A stretch of DNA of 64,000 nt, from assembly GCF_000346465.2 (NCBI RefSeq), contig NC_034014.1, positions 23,942,522 through 24,006,521 of the forward strand, given 5' to 3'. This DNA comes from Prunus persica. Lineage: Eukaryota; Streptophyta; Magnoliopsida; Rosales; Rosaceae. Of the stretch, positions 23,012 through 33,597 are shown one piece after another. The translations under genes and the position numbers were made by a program. Positions within the stretch are counted from its first letter, which is position 1. Each line of letters begins with the position of its first letter. Under the pieces are notes generated by a model that did no database searches, was not told the origin of the DNA, and saw only the letters and a list, made by a program, of their open reading frames with translations.

Positions 23012-23876
23012 TGTGGAAGAAAATAATATGGCTTTCAATCACAAGTTGCCATGTGGACAAGAAGAATATTTCCTAGGTCAATTAATTGTGCCCATTTATT
23101 TGGAAAATTAATTGATACTAAAAATAGGGATATTGTTTTTATTTAAAATATGATATCACCAATTTAGGTTATTATCCTACTTTGGAGATATCATCATCAA
23201 CTAGTGATTTGATCTTAACAGTCCCGATCTCTTGGACCACAGGAGTCCAAGAGATTTGTGGTCACTCATCGTTGGATGTAAATTCAACGGTTCACTCAAT
23301 CTTGAACTCCTTTTAAGAAACTTTTTTAAACCATTATATTAATATCCAACGGTGAGTGACCACAATCTCTTGGACTCCTGTGGTCCAAGAGATCAGGACT
23401 GTTGATCTTAATAAATCCCTACGGGAAAAGAATATCTTCCTTCCAAATAAGAAGATATTCTTTGAAAAACCCTAAATACTTAAAGCCTAATAAATACATG
23501 GCCACATTCAACACACAAGTAATCCTAAACCAAGCAAAAAACACTCGAGAAACTCCACTCTCTTTCTCCTAGCTGACGACATCCCTAATCGCCGGCCATT
23601 CCACTTTCATCTCTCCCACATGGTTAAGTGCCACCACACACGGCTCCAGCCACTTGATTCTTCCCATAGAGAAAACTCCTTACCATCTTTTAGGTATTGT
23701 TTTCTCCTAGATACAATCAAACTAACTTAGGCATCGGAGGGCCTTTGGCCAACACCCCTCGAGTGTGGTCTTTTATTTTGGTTTGATTTTAGATGAATCG
23801 AGGAAGAGAGAGAAAGAAGTTCAAAAGGCTAAGGATCTTCAAGTGAATTTTCTCTTGTGAGATATTTGCACAAACA
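23012..23876 (+). mobile_element. Solo LTR inside the zinc-finger exon
   Basis: 865 bases from TGTGGAAGAAAATAAT to TTGCACAAACA, that is TG...CA. It is flanked by the 5-base target TGATG (23007-23011) and AGATG (23877-23881), one mismatch. Inside are a TATA-like AATAAATACATGG near 23490 and the U5-type ACTTAGGCATCGGAGGG near 23725. No gag-pol is present, so it is a solo LTR. A MITE is nested in it. Confidence 0.85.
23218..23402. mobile_element. 185-bp hAT-type MITE, copy 2
   Basis: Same family and exact length as the copy at 7931-8115, beginning ACAGTCCCGATCTCTTGG. The 8-base TSD TGATCTTA lies at 23210-23217 and 23403-23410. The homologous LTR at 18752-19048 has the unoccupied site TGATTTTA, proving insertion after the LTR. 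Confidence 0.93.
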
Positions 23877-24460
23877 AGATGTACCACACTTGGTGGCTTG
23901 CAAAGTCAACAAATCAAGCACCCCAAGTTCTTCAAGACTTGTCAAGTATGCAGGCTGAGATGTGCAAGTCATTTGGAGTACCAAGATCATGTAAAAGCTA
24001 ATGAATCCGTATGTTTTGGTTTTATTAAGTCATTTAACTATTAATTTAACATCTAATTAACCCCTTGTTATTTCCCCAAAATTTTCAAATGTGCACACCC
24101 AAGCCAATATTGAAGGTTAGAGGGCTAGCTAGCCTCCACGACGTAGATCTTCTTTGTTGAATTCAGCTAGCTTATGCTTGATACTTAATTAGCTAACTCT
24201 TTTTGTTGAATATTCAGCTAACTTTTATATACAGTTATATATGTATAGTACTTAATTAGCTAGCCTAATCTTGTTGAATTAAGCTAGCTTTTGTAGATAT
24301 ATATATGCATGGTACTTAATTAGCTTAATATTTGGAATTAATATATGCTAATGGCCACACACGCATGCATCAATACCTTTAGTTTGTTTGAGTTTAATTC
24401 TTTGAACCCCTTAGTATCCTTGAGTCTTGTCTCAAATATTTGCTAAGCAGGTTAGGCAGG

Positions 24461-24462
<2 letters not shown>

Positions 24463-24509
<47 letters not shown>
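24463..24509. repeat. (GA)n microsatellite
   Basis: Lies in the 3' flank of C2H2-like copy 2. The orthologous position of copy 3 also has a GA tract (36981-37054). Confidence 0.95.
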
Positions 24510-24512
<3 letters not shown>

Positions 24513-24864
24513 AGAAGAAGAAGAAGACCTTTTCAAATTACAGCAGGTTGGGCAGGGTACATGGTACATGGCACATGGCAGGGCATGCCATATATATATA
24601 TATATATATATTAGATGTATAGAGGCCATCTAAAGTCCACAATCATGGTAAAGGATCTTAAGCTTCAGCCTCTATCAATTCAAGGTCTTCGTCTTCCTAA
24701 GAACTCTATATGTTAATGGTTTATTGAAAAAGAGACAATTAAATGTGATTGAAACTTTATCAATTATATGTGTGCTAGCTGTTTTGCCATTTTTAGGCTT
24801 TTGAAGAGAGTTGGATTATGGGATTACTTGTTTTATATGACAGGACACTTGGGTCTGTACCAAA

Positions 24865-27526
24865 TGACAGGACCCGTCCCAAATTTCCCGAGACTCGAGA
24901 CGAATCCTGTGGAAATTCCCGACATCACCCCGATGTCGGGCTCACTTCTAAAACTATATCCTTTTTCCCAAAAAAAATAAGGGTACGAGACTTTCTACCG
25001 AAATTTCGACAGAGACTCCCCTGTAAATTGAACATTGCCCAAAATTTCAACCTGCATAAAACACAATTTATATTCCCTACTGGCAGCATGCACAAGATAA
25101 TTTCATGCAATTCACATAAACGGCCTTCGGCCTTCTAATAATTCTCAACAAACTATCAAGCACACTATCAACTCTATTCATACCTTAAACAAGGCAAACT
25201 ATAAATTCAATTATGAATACTAAATACAACATACATCATTTAACTTTTTCAATTTCACATACGAGGTTTTAACCTCCTAACACAATCACATCTATGTCTG
25301 CGGCTGCACCTAATAACCTTAGGCTGCCTACGTACCCTCACTGAGGGATCAAGCCACACGTAGTTCTTTCCTACTAAAACCCGATTCCAAACATATATAA
25401 TATCTTTATTCATATCTCTGTATTTCACAATATCTCCCCATACGCCGGTATAACCAACGCCACGTATGAGGTCTGTCAATACGCCGGATAACCTACGCCA
25501 CATGCGACCTCACCATATTATCACAATATCTCCCAATACGCCAGACAACCAACGTCACGTATGGGGTCTGTCTCAATGCCAGATAACCTATGCCACTCGA
25601 GACCTCAACATCATATTACAATATCTCCCCATACGCCGGTACAATCAACGCCACGTATGGGGTCTGTCAACACGCTGGATAACCTACGCCACGTGCAACC
25701 TCACCATATTATCACAATATCTCCCCATACGCCAGTACAACCAACGCCACATATGTGATCTGTCTCAATGCCGGATAACCTACGCCACGCGAGACCTCAA
25801 CATTATATTACAATATCTCCACATACGCCGGTACAACCAACACCACGTATGGGGTCTGTCAACACGCCGGATAACCTACGCCACGTGCGACCTCACCATA
25901 TAATCACAATATCTCCCCATACGCCAGTACAACCAACGCCACGTATGTGATCTGTCTCAATGCCGGATAACCTACGTCACGCGAGACCTCAACATCATAT
26001 TACAATATCTCCCCATACACCGATACAACCAACGCCACGTATAGGGTCTGTCAACACGCCGGATAACCTACGCCATGTGCGACCTCACCATATTATCACA
26101 TAATCTCCCCAAAAGCCAGTACTACCAACACCACGTTTTGGGAACACCACGTGCGATCTCACCATATTGTTACGTGGGGACCTAACAATCACAGGGTGGT
26201 ACTTATATTGTAGTCATAATCTGGAGAGGTACCTAAGGTAGTGCGTATAGCACTTCAAACTGACATTCTAGACTCTTTTTATACCTTTATACATACATAT
26301 ATATATATCTAATATTGTATAAACCTCAACAACATCCCAAATACCCTACAAATCATCAATACTTTACCAAAAATACTAAATTAACTATTAAATTATAAAA
26401 ATAATTTTAAATAAACCATTAAATTCATATGCCTAGCAATTCCATCACAAGGCCATGCTATTCATTTAAAAATAAGGTCCAAGAGTTTCCTACGATAATA
26501 ATAAACATTCTAAAAATCTCAACCTAGTCAACATAGCTCAACAACGCTCAAGACCTGTCATTAGGGTCATTCTAATCCTCCTAGGAAGGTAAGACTACCT
26601 CGGAAGGCTCATGGTCAACCAAGGGTCAAACTACCCAACCTTGATCAAAAGGCCCGAGGGGGCCCACGACCTCCAAATTCTGATCCGAAAGTTCCTATGG
26701 GTTTTACAAGGTATAGGACACTCGTCCTGCAAGCTTAGTCCAGATCGGGCGGTCAGATCGCTCACGATCGCACGATTTGACGGTTATTATAAACATATAC
26801 TTTAAATTATTTAATCAGAACATCCGGGGATCCGATTCATGATCCGTAAATTCCTACACAATCCTAGAAATACCTACATTAACATATATTAAATTTGAGA
26901 CCATCCAACGGTCCCAACCTATCAAACCCGGATTACATTCAATAGACGATATCCGTTCGAGACTCAAACGGTATCCAAATTGAGATCCGCAAAATCCTAC
27001 GCACTCGTGACAACCTAAGGATCTCATCAAGACAAAGTGAAACTTCACTACCCTCGCCCATGCCCCGGCAGCGGTGGGTGCCCAAAGCGATTACGCATCA
27101 CTGAAAAATCTCAAAACCACGACTCCAAACTCCTATCCTATGTATAACACCCTATTTGGAGACACTTTTGTTCTTGGACCTACCCCAAAAACTGACCGGA
27201 GGTGGCCGGAATCGCGATCCCAAAATCAACCGAGTTTCAATTCGTAAATCGAATTACCTACGCTAAGAATCGATCCAATCATACCCAACAGGCAGCTAGA
27301 TTATGAAGAATGGATGAATTTCCATACCTTGATTGCCAAAAATGGCGGCCGGAGGAGGGAGATCGGAGCCGGCGAAGTTCGAGCGAAAACCAGGCAAAAA
27401 TCGCCTTTTTCTGGCCTGCTGGAGCGGCGGCCGATGTCGTGGAAGGTGCCGGGTCGTGACACCGAGGCCAAGCCGGTCCTTTTGGCACTGGTCCCATCCG
27501 CAGCCGCAACCGATGGCCGGAGATTC

Positions 27527-27573
<47 letters not shown>

Positions 27574-27876
27574 ACGCGGGAGGGAGAGAAAGAGTGAGAG
27601 AGAAAAATCTGATTTTTATAAAAAAATCTCATTTTGAAATAATTACGATTGTGCCACTGAGTTTCTTTTGACCATATCTCTTTCGTTACAACTCCGATTC
27701 GAGCCCTCCACGTGTCTACAAACTCATCTCAGTACGACATACCCAAAAATACCAGTCACTACCCCAAACTCTTTCCGTGTAAGAAAATAACCAAAATACC
27801 CCTACTCCAAGGGTAAATTTGCAATTCCACTTAAATAATTTAAACAAGGGATTAAATTTAGAATCGGGGTGTTACA
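24865..27876 (+). mobile_element. 3.0-kb solo LTR (or very short LTR element)
   Basis: It begins TGACAGGACCCGTCCC and ends CGGGGTGTTACA, inside the cassette flank. The target CCAAA (24860-24864) is repeated as CCGAA (27877-27881), one mismatch. The duplicated flank at 37.35 kb reads TACCAAATGTACTAG without the insertion, so both ends are verified within the window. The element has no retroviral protein. It contains a 96-base tandem repeat and, near its right end, a GC-rich segment with a (GA)n run at 27528-27572. A long terminal repeat of this size with no internal region suggests a solo LTR. Confidence 0.8.
25432..26160. repeat. 96-bp tandem repeat with 192-bp higher-order period
   Basis: About 7.5 copies start at 25432, 25528, 25623, 25719, 25815, 25911, 26007 and 26103. 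Odd copies carry CTGTCAACACGCCGG and CGACCTCACCATATTATCAC. Even copies carry CTGTCTCAATGCCGG and GAGACCTCAACATCATATTAC. The two types alternate strictly, giving a dimeric unit. An open frame of 145 codons through the array is a by-product. Confidence 0.9.
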
Positions 27877-28480
27877 CCGAATGTACTAGTGTACTGTGAA
27901 GTTTGAGTAGGAGAGACTAACTTATGTGTTGTTGAAATTTGAAATCAATTATACTTTAGATATGTATGTATATGCTGAGCAGTTTCTAAACTCCATATCC
28001 TTCAAAATGGCATGGCTCTCTTGCATTATTATTTGAGCATTTTTTTCTTAAATTTATGTCACCTCTGGCTCTTGGATAATACTTCGCCAAGTTAAAATTT
28101 TCAAGTTGGATATTTCAAATGAATAAGGGAAGGGAAAGGAATTGTATTCATTTCGGTATAGAAATACTCATGCCTTATAGTTAATAAGAGAAGAGAAGAG
28201 AAATGAAGGCGAAGAATTTTTATTGTAGGCTTAACACATTTGGTTTAGTTTGGTTTGATTTGGTCGATAGTTTACCCTAAGGGGAAGAGGAGGAGCTCAA
28301 ACTCAAATGTGCACTTGGGGATTAGAACGGGGGTGCCATGGGGGAAGCCTTCACCACCACTGTAGTGGGAGGGAACCATTGGCATAAAAGAACACATTGT
28401 ACTGTAGTGTATAGCACTGTGTGCATATTGCATGCATGTGGGTTAGGGGATTTAGCCATATTAGTATTAGCATTCACTTA
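27877..28480. other. Cassette flank (duplicated at 37.35-37.99 kb)
   Basis: Non-coding sequence collinear with 37350-37990 at high similarity. No gene is visible. Confidence 0.7.
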
Positions 28481-30861
28481 GGCCTTCTCCAACCCATGAG
28501 GGGCTAAACCCAAATTTTTCCCCTTCAAAAAGTAACTATTTGGGTTTTGCCCGGAATCAAATCGTTTTTTCTCCCAACCCTTTGGACTCAAATTTTAAGT
28601 CCGCAACTTTATTAAATTGTTTAAGAATTGTTTAAGTTTTTTTTTTTTTTTGGGATATCTTTTTTTCATTGAATCTTTTTAAATAACATCATAATTTAAT
28701 TTTTTGAACAATTTGACCTAAAAAAAATTGAAATTCCATAAATTTAATTTTATTCCAAAAGTAAACACACAACATAAAAAAACACACACACACAACATAA
28801 TTGAAACACAAAATAAGGATTGAAACAATTGTCGACCTCATTCACCATCTCCAAAGCTCCTCCAAAGGTGATTGATCAAATCATGTCGAAGACTCTAATG
28901 CACACATGTGGAGATCGAACTCTATTATGACGAATCATATAATCAAATAGAGTCTGCTATCTTGGTGGTACTCATATGTAATGCTTGGCTCCAGCTTATA
29001 TTGTCTTGCTCTGGCCCTCCTGGATCGTTGTGGACACATATCCTCATCATCAGATTCCTCTTCAACATATTCGTACTCATCCTCCACAATCATGTTGTGC
29101 AAAATTATACACGTCATCATGATTGAGTGGAGGTTATCCTTGCACCACATACGTGCAGGGCCCCGAACAATAGCCCATCAAGCCTGTAATATTCCAAATG
29201 CTATTTCAATAACCTTCATGTACGCTTCTTGCATTTGTGCAAAAAGCCTCTTCTTTGGGTTATCAAGAGAAGAGATGGTCTTCACCAAAGTAGCCTAACA
29301 GGGGTAGATCCCATCTGCCAAATAGTAGCCCAAATGGTATTGATTTCCATTGACAATATATTCAACATGAGGAGCCACTCCATATACCACATCATTGAAC
29401 AATGGAGAACAAGCTGAAATGTTAATATCATCCAGCGGCTCCAAAAAATGCATGTCATATCCATGTGTCGTATGAAGCCACAGCCTTTAGCGCAACAGTG
29501 GAGGTTTTTTTCTTTGTGACCAGTAAACTAGCCTGCCCAAGAAGATGGGCAATTCTTCCATTCCCAGTGGATGCAGTCAAGACTTCCTAACATGCCTGGG
29601 AAGCCTCGACTGCTTGCCTTGTGCAATATCTTATAAAGGTCAGCTGGATTTTGAGACATGAGGTACCATTGGCCATACACGGCTTCAACGACGCAACAAA
29701 ACTTATGAAGTGACTCAAGAGATGTGCTTTCACCCAATCTACAATACTCGTCGGTTGCGTCAGCTGAGCATCCCCATGCGAGTATACGAAATACAATGGT
29801 TAACTTTTGCTCAAGGGATAGCTCTTGTCGGCCGAGCCCATCTTTTTTTTGGTGAAAGTATGGCTCGTGGTTGACAACATCATTGAAGATGTGGTAAAAC
29901 TCTTTCCGTATTCGAAACTGCCTATGAAAGTCGGTAGTATTAAAATGTGGCCTTTCAACGAAGTAGTCGAACATGAGATTGCGATGGCGATCTTCCCTCT
30001 CACGGTTCTTGTACATACGACCGATTACTGACCCACCATGTTTGGTGGCTTCATTCTCCAGTGAAGTATGGTGGACAATGGCTTCTATCACTCTCTGATG
30101 ATGTTCTTCATCTTCTGAATCATCATCAAATATAAAGGAAAAGATGGCCTTGCCACGGTTATCCATTGAAACTTCAAATGATATGAAAAGTATGAGAATG
30201 AAGAAGATGATGTGCTTGAAATGATATCAAAAGTATGAGAATGAAAGAGATTGATGAAATTGATAAAGAAAAAATAAATTGAGAAATAGAAAAAATATTT
30301 TTGGTAGATTAATTGAGAAATGAGTGAATATTTATAAAGTTTGGAGTGAGTTTTGGGGTTGGATCTGATTTGGATTAATTTAAAATATTATTTTGACCGT
30401 TTGATTTAAATTTCAGCCGTTGGATCTTTTTTTTTACTGTTAAAATAGCTTAAATTTAATCTAGATTGTTAATTTAAAGTTACTATTAGAATTTTTTTAA
30501 AAAAAAATAATAAGAATATTTGAATTGCAACGCCACATTGAGCTGGAATAAAGCCAGCCTGTGGGCCCAGTCTCTTTTTAAAGATACTATTAGATTTTTC
30601 TCTCACCACGAGCAGACACGTGCATGGGCAACAAACAAACCTGCCAGAGCTGGTCCCAGCGCGGTCCCTGTGTTTTTCTCATGCACATGGGCTGTGCCAC
30701 CTCAACGTGGGCTCCACTAAATAGTTTTGGGTCTATGCAATAAGTGGATTGGTATTTGGGTCCAAATTTGGATTTTCTCAAATTTTGGGTTCTTTATTTT
30801 CTTAAGTTGGGAAAATTTTTTAGGGATATTTTGGGTTTAGGTCCTTGGGTTGAAGATGGTC
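28481..30861 (-). mobile_element. PIF/Harbinger transposon
   Basis: 2,381 bases with imperfect terminal inverted repeats (GGCCTTCTCCAACCCATGAG against GACCATCTTCAACCCAAGGA) and a 3-base TSD TTA (28478-28480 and 30862-30864), as expected for PIF/Harbinger. The duplicated region at 37.99 kb reads CACTTAGGAAACTCGAAAC, the exact empty site. A defective transposase is encoded on the minus strand. Confidence 0.93.
28935..30166 (-). pseudogene. PIF/Harbinger transposase, defective
   Basis: Starts MDNRGKAIFSFIFDDDSEDE at 30166 and runs intact for 212 residues through FRIRKEFYHIFNDVV and the first DDE block GMLGSLDCIHWEWKNCP. It then hits a stop at 29528. Homology continues in broken frames: DDINIS (second acidic residue region), YLADGIYP with an in-frame TAG, FAQMQEAYMKVIEIAFGILQ (third acidic residue region), RMWCKDNLHSIMMTCIILHN and an acidic C-terminus. 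The protein would cut and paste the element using a DDE nuclease together with a separate Myb-like protein, which is absent here. It is clearly non-functional. Confidence 0.9.
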
Positions 30862-30864
30862 TTA

Positions 30865-31450
30865 GGAATCTCGAAACCGATATTCTCTAATCTCTTGGAA
30901 ATATTTGCCAAACTATAATCATCGTGTCTTAATTAATTCCACACCTTGATAGGATGATGGGATAGGGCCCATAGAAGGAAAAAATACACACACACACGAT
31001 AACTTACAAAGAGGATGGGATAGGGGCCATTGTTTTTTATTAGGCTCATGTTGGGCTTTCTTCATTTTATTTTATTTCTTTTGAGGAGGTGGGCTTTCTT
31101 AGTTGTGTGAGCCCAACGGATACATAGAGGATCGGATGGAGTAGTTTATAGTAATTTTATCTCTCTGCCTGGCCTTTTATTTGAACCACTACAGAATGGG
31201 AGGAGTTCTTTTTTGGTTAACAAAGATCATGATGATGTATGGCATTCTCATAAATTTAGAGTTCAGGATGATATATGAGCAAATAATGAAGGCATAGAGC
31301 TATCTTTGCTTGTGGAAAACATGCATTTCCAATAATAAGAAAATCTGTTATCTTCCTAGTCATGGAAGATTTTTATTTTTGACATTGTATATGATTACAA
31401 AGCATGGAAGCACAGCCTCCGAATTCAAAAGCACAAGCATTTTGGGCTCA
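30865..31450. other. Cassette flank (duplicated at 37.99-38.14 and 39.42-39.73 kb)
   Basis: Non-coding and collinear with the right-hand copy. That copy has about 1.25 kb of extra sequence (38.14-39.40 kb) that is missing here. Confidence 0.6.
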
Positions 31451-32096
31451 CTAAATTGCTCCGCCATTCCATGGCAGAATCAAATCACCCTCTTCGTCAT
31501 CCATGAGCCCATGTGCATGATAATGAGCAGTGTGCCCTGCATTCACTCTACACACCACAATGGCCTTCCTTGCACACTCTCGTTTCCCAGCACATTCCTT
31601 GGCCGCCTTCTCATGTGCCTTCCAACTGTCGTGGACGAACGAAATAGTCTCATCGCCGGTGTCAAACCCAAAAGCTATTATCCTGCAAACTTGGCAGCAT
31701 TTCTTTTTACAAATGGTTGATAAGCCATTGATCCCTAATGAACAAGTAATGGCGGCACCATGGAATCGCAGAAGTTCATTCCCATCAACCACCAACCTCT
31801 CCACCCTCGTACGAATCCGATCCTTTTCGTACTTGGATTTCACCATCTTCCTATACGCTTCAAAACCATGAAGAAAATCCAAACTGTGGTGCAGAAAGAT
31901 CTCCTGGTTTTGAAGGCACTTCCTTTGGTGGAGGAGCAGAAAGATCTTCTGGTTCTGATTTTTGTTTTCATGGGGATCTGGATCTTGGCTTGGGCTTGAA
32001 ACACTTTATGGTGGAGCTTGGATGGCAAACCAGAGCAGCCAGAGAAGCTGCAATCGGGCACCTTTCCACCATGCTTTTCTTTGTGAAAGTAACCAT
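31451..32096 (-). pseudogene. PARP-like protein, copy A
   Basis: The start MVTFTKKSMVERCPIAASLA matches copy B at 40691, but CAG has become TGA after PRSRSP, giving an early stop. About 200 bases and a further 36 or so bases of the middle are deleted relative to copy B. The last 143 residues are open and read VVDGNELLRFHGAAITCSLG and CQVCRIIAFGFDTGDETISF, then end ILPWNGGAI through another frame change. It is a pseudogene of the cassette duplication. Confidence 0.85.
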
Positions 32097-32262
32097 TGCT
32101 CTGCACCAAAGTGCACTCAAAAGATTTTTAAAACTCAAAATCCAAGATTTTAGTCCCAAAGTTACGTAAACTTGAGGCAAAATGGGAAAGTGGTTGATTT
32201 AATTGCATGATTTTGGGGGTACATAAATCACCAATAAAATCGCAAGGGAATGATCAAAACAT

Positions 32263-32346
32263 ATGGGGTCAGCAGCGACATGCATGGAAATCTTTTTGGT
32301 TATAATTCTTCCACCACTGGGTGTTTTGCTTCGCTACGGTTGTAAG
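32263..32346 (+). pseudogene. PMP3/RCI2 copy A, exon 1 only
   Basis: 28 codons reading MGSAATCMEIFLVIILPPLG, then VLLRYGCK, ending at a GTAAAG donor. This is the first half of a PMP3/RCI2 proteolipid, a small plasma-membrane protein with two membrane helices linked to salt and cold tolerance. The second exon expected within a few hundred bases is missing. Copy B at 41.05 kb keeps it. The gene is divergent from the PARP-like copy beside it. Confidence 0.8.
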
Positions 32347-32611
32347 GTAAAGTCACATTGTCATTTATTAAACAAAATTAGATTACTAAAATTTTCAATT
32401 TTTGGGGGTTGCTGGGCGGTGGAGCCTTTGTTGGGAGCAGACAGGGGAAGTGTGTATGTGTGCTGAGTTTTTTTTTTCTTTTTCGAGTTTTAAATCTTAA
32501 TTTCATTTTTTGAATTATTTTTAGAGGGTTATAATTGAAATTGAAATGCTAAAATATAGTTATTGGGTGCGAATTGAAAAATTCAATTCAAACTCTATTT
32601 ATCTATCTATA

Positions 32612-33464
32612 TCTATATATATAAAGCAAAAGGCAGAGAATGGTGAAACATTCAAAATACCAGAAAATGCCCTTGGTTAATGCAAACATTAAGAATTGAA
32701 ATTATTAATTAAATGAGGATAATATGGTAAATTCACAATTTTTCGTATTAAAAAAATTAAAATTAAAAGAAAATTCAGATAATGGGTCCTATTTTTATGG
32801 AACATAAATATCCATTATCTTTTTTAATTCTAAAATAAATTTAAATTTTTTTTAAAAAAAACCTCTCGCATGCGCGGAAGCGCGTGCAGAGAGGCTAGTA
32901 TATATAAAGCAAAAGGCAGAGAATGGTGAAACATTCAAAATACCAGAAAATGCCCTTGGTTAATGCAAACATTAAGAATTCAAATTATTAATTAAATGAG
33001 GATAATATGGTAAATTCACACTTTTTCATATTTAAAAAAATTAAAAGGAAAAAAAAACAGATAATGGATCCTATTTTTATGGAACACAACTACCCATTAT
33101 CTTTTTTAATTCTAAAATAAATTTACTTATTTTTTTAAAAAAACCTCTCGCAAGCGCGGAAGCGCGTGTAAAGAGGCTAGTATATATAAAGCAAAAGGTA
33201 GAGAATGGTGAAACATTCAAAATACCAGAAAATGCCCTTTGTTAATTCAAACATTAAGAATTGAAATTATTAATTAAATGAGGATAATATGGTAAATTCA
33301 TATTTTTTAATATTAAAAAAATTAAAATTAAAAACAAAATAAGATAATAGGTCCTACTTTTATGGAACATAACTACCCTGTTATCTTTTCTTAATTCTAA
33401 AAATAAAATAAAAAAGAAAAAGAAAACCAATTGGCACATGCGTGAGCATGTGTCAAGGGGCTAG
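32612..33464 (+). mobile_element. Three tandem Helitron-like elements
   Basis: Three head-to-tail copies (32612-32898, 32899-33180, 33181-33464) of about 285 bases begin (TC)TATATATATAAAGCAAAAGG. Each ends with a GC-rich hairpin a few bases before CTAG: CGCATGCGC-GGAA-GCGCGTGC in copy 1, and GGCACATGC-GTGA-GCATGTGTC in copy 3. A 5' TC, a 3' CTRR end, a subterminal hairpin and absence of TSD fit non-autonomous Helitrons. The homologous flank at about 18040 (CTCTATTGATGTAAAGAATA) lacks all three. Confidence 0.7.
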
Positions 33465-33597
33465 TATAAAGAATAACGATACAAGGATTTATAACGACTA
33501 TAAAAAGTTCAAAGTTGTATTAACTATTCAGAGCAGCTTTCTACATATCTTAGAAAGCTTCAAGCAGCAGGCCAAGAGAACAAATAGAACAAGCGTT

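Larger units (their letters stand above)
22531..24150 (+). pseudogene. C2H2-like mini-gene copy 2, interrupted by an LTR
   Basis: The promoter region matches copies 1 and 3, but the start codon is lost (AAGAGA instead of ATGAGA) and the exon 2 acceptor AAAG has become AAAT. Exon 2 still reads IPYDFQEDKGSQENEQNPLL, a Lys run and YDVGCYMC to 23011. A solo LTR then intervenes. The exon resumes at 23877 with TTLGGLQSQQIKHPKFFKTC and QVCRLRCASHLEYQDH, followed by an intron and tail exon. Confidence 0.75.

Noticed and set aside
25466..25903. Open frame of 145 codons with a repeated protein
   Set aside because: It is a translation of the 96-base tandem repeat in the LTR and has no independent support.
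27314..27671. Open frames with long (RE)n runs
   Set aside because: They read through a GA microsatellite inside the solo LTR. Similar RE or SL frames at 1.5, 24.4, 38.4 and 51.3 kb were dropped for the same reason.
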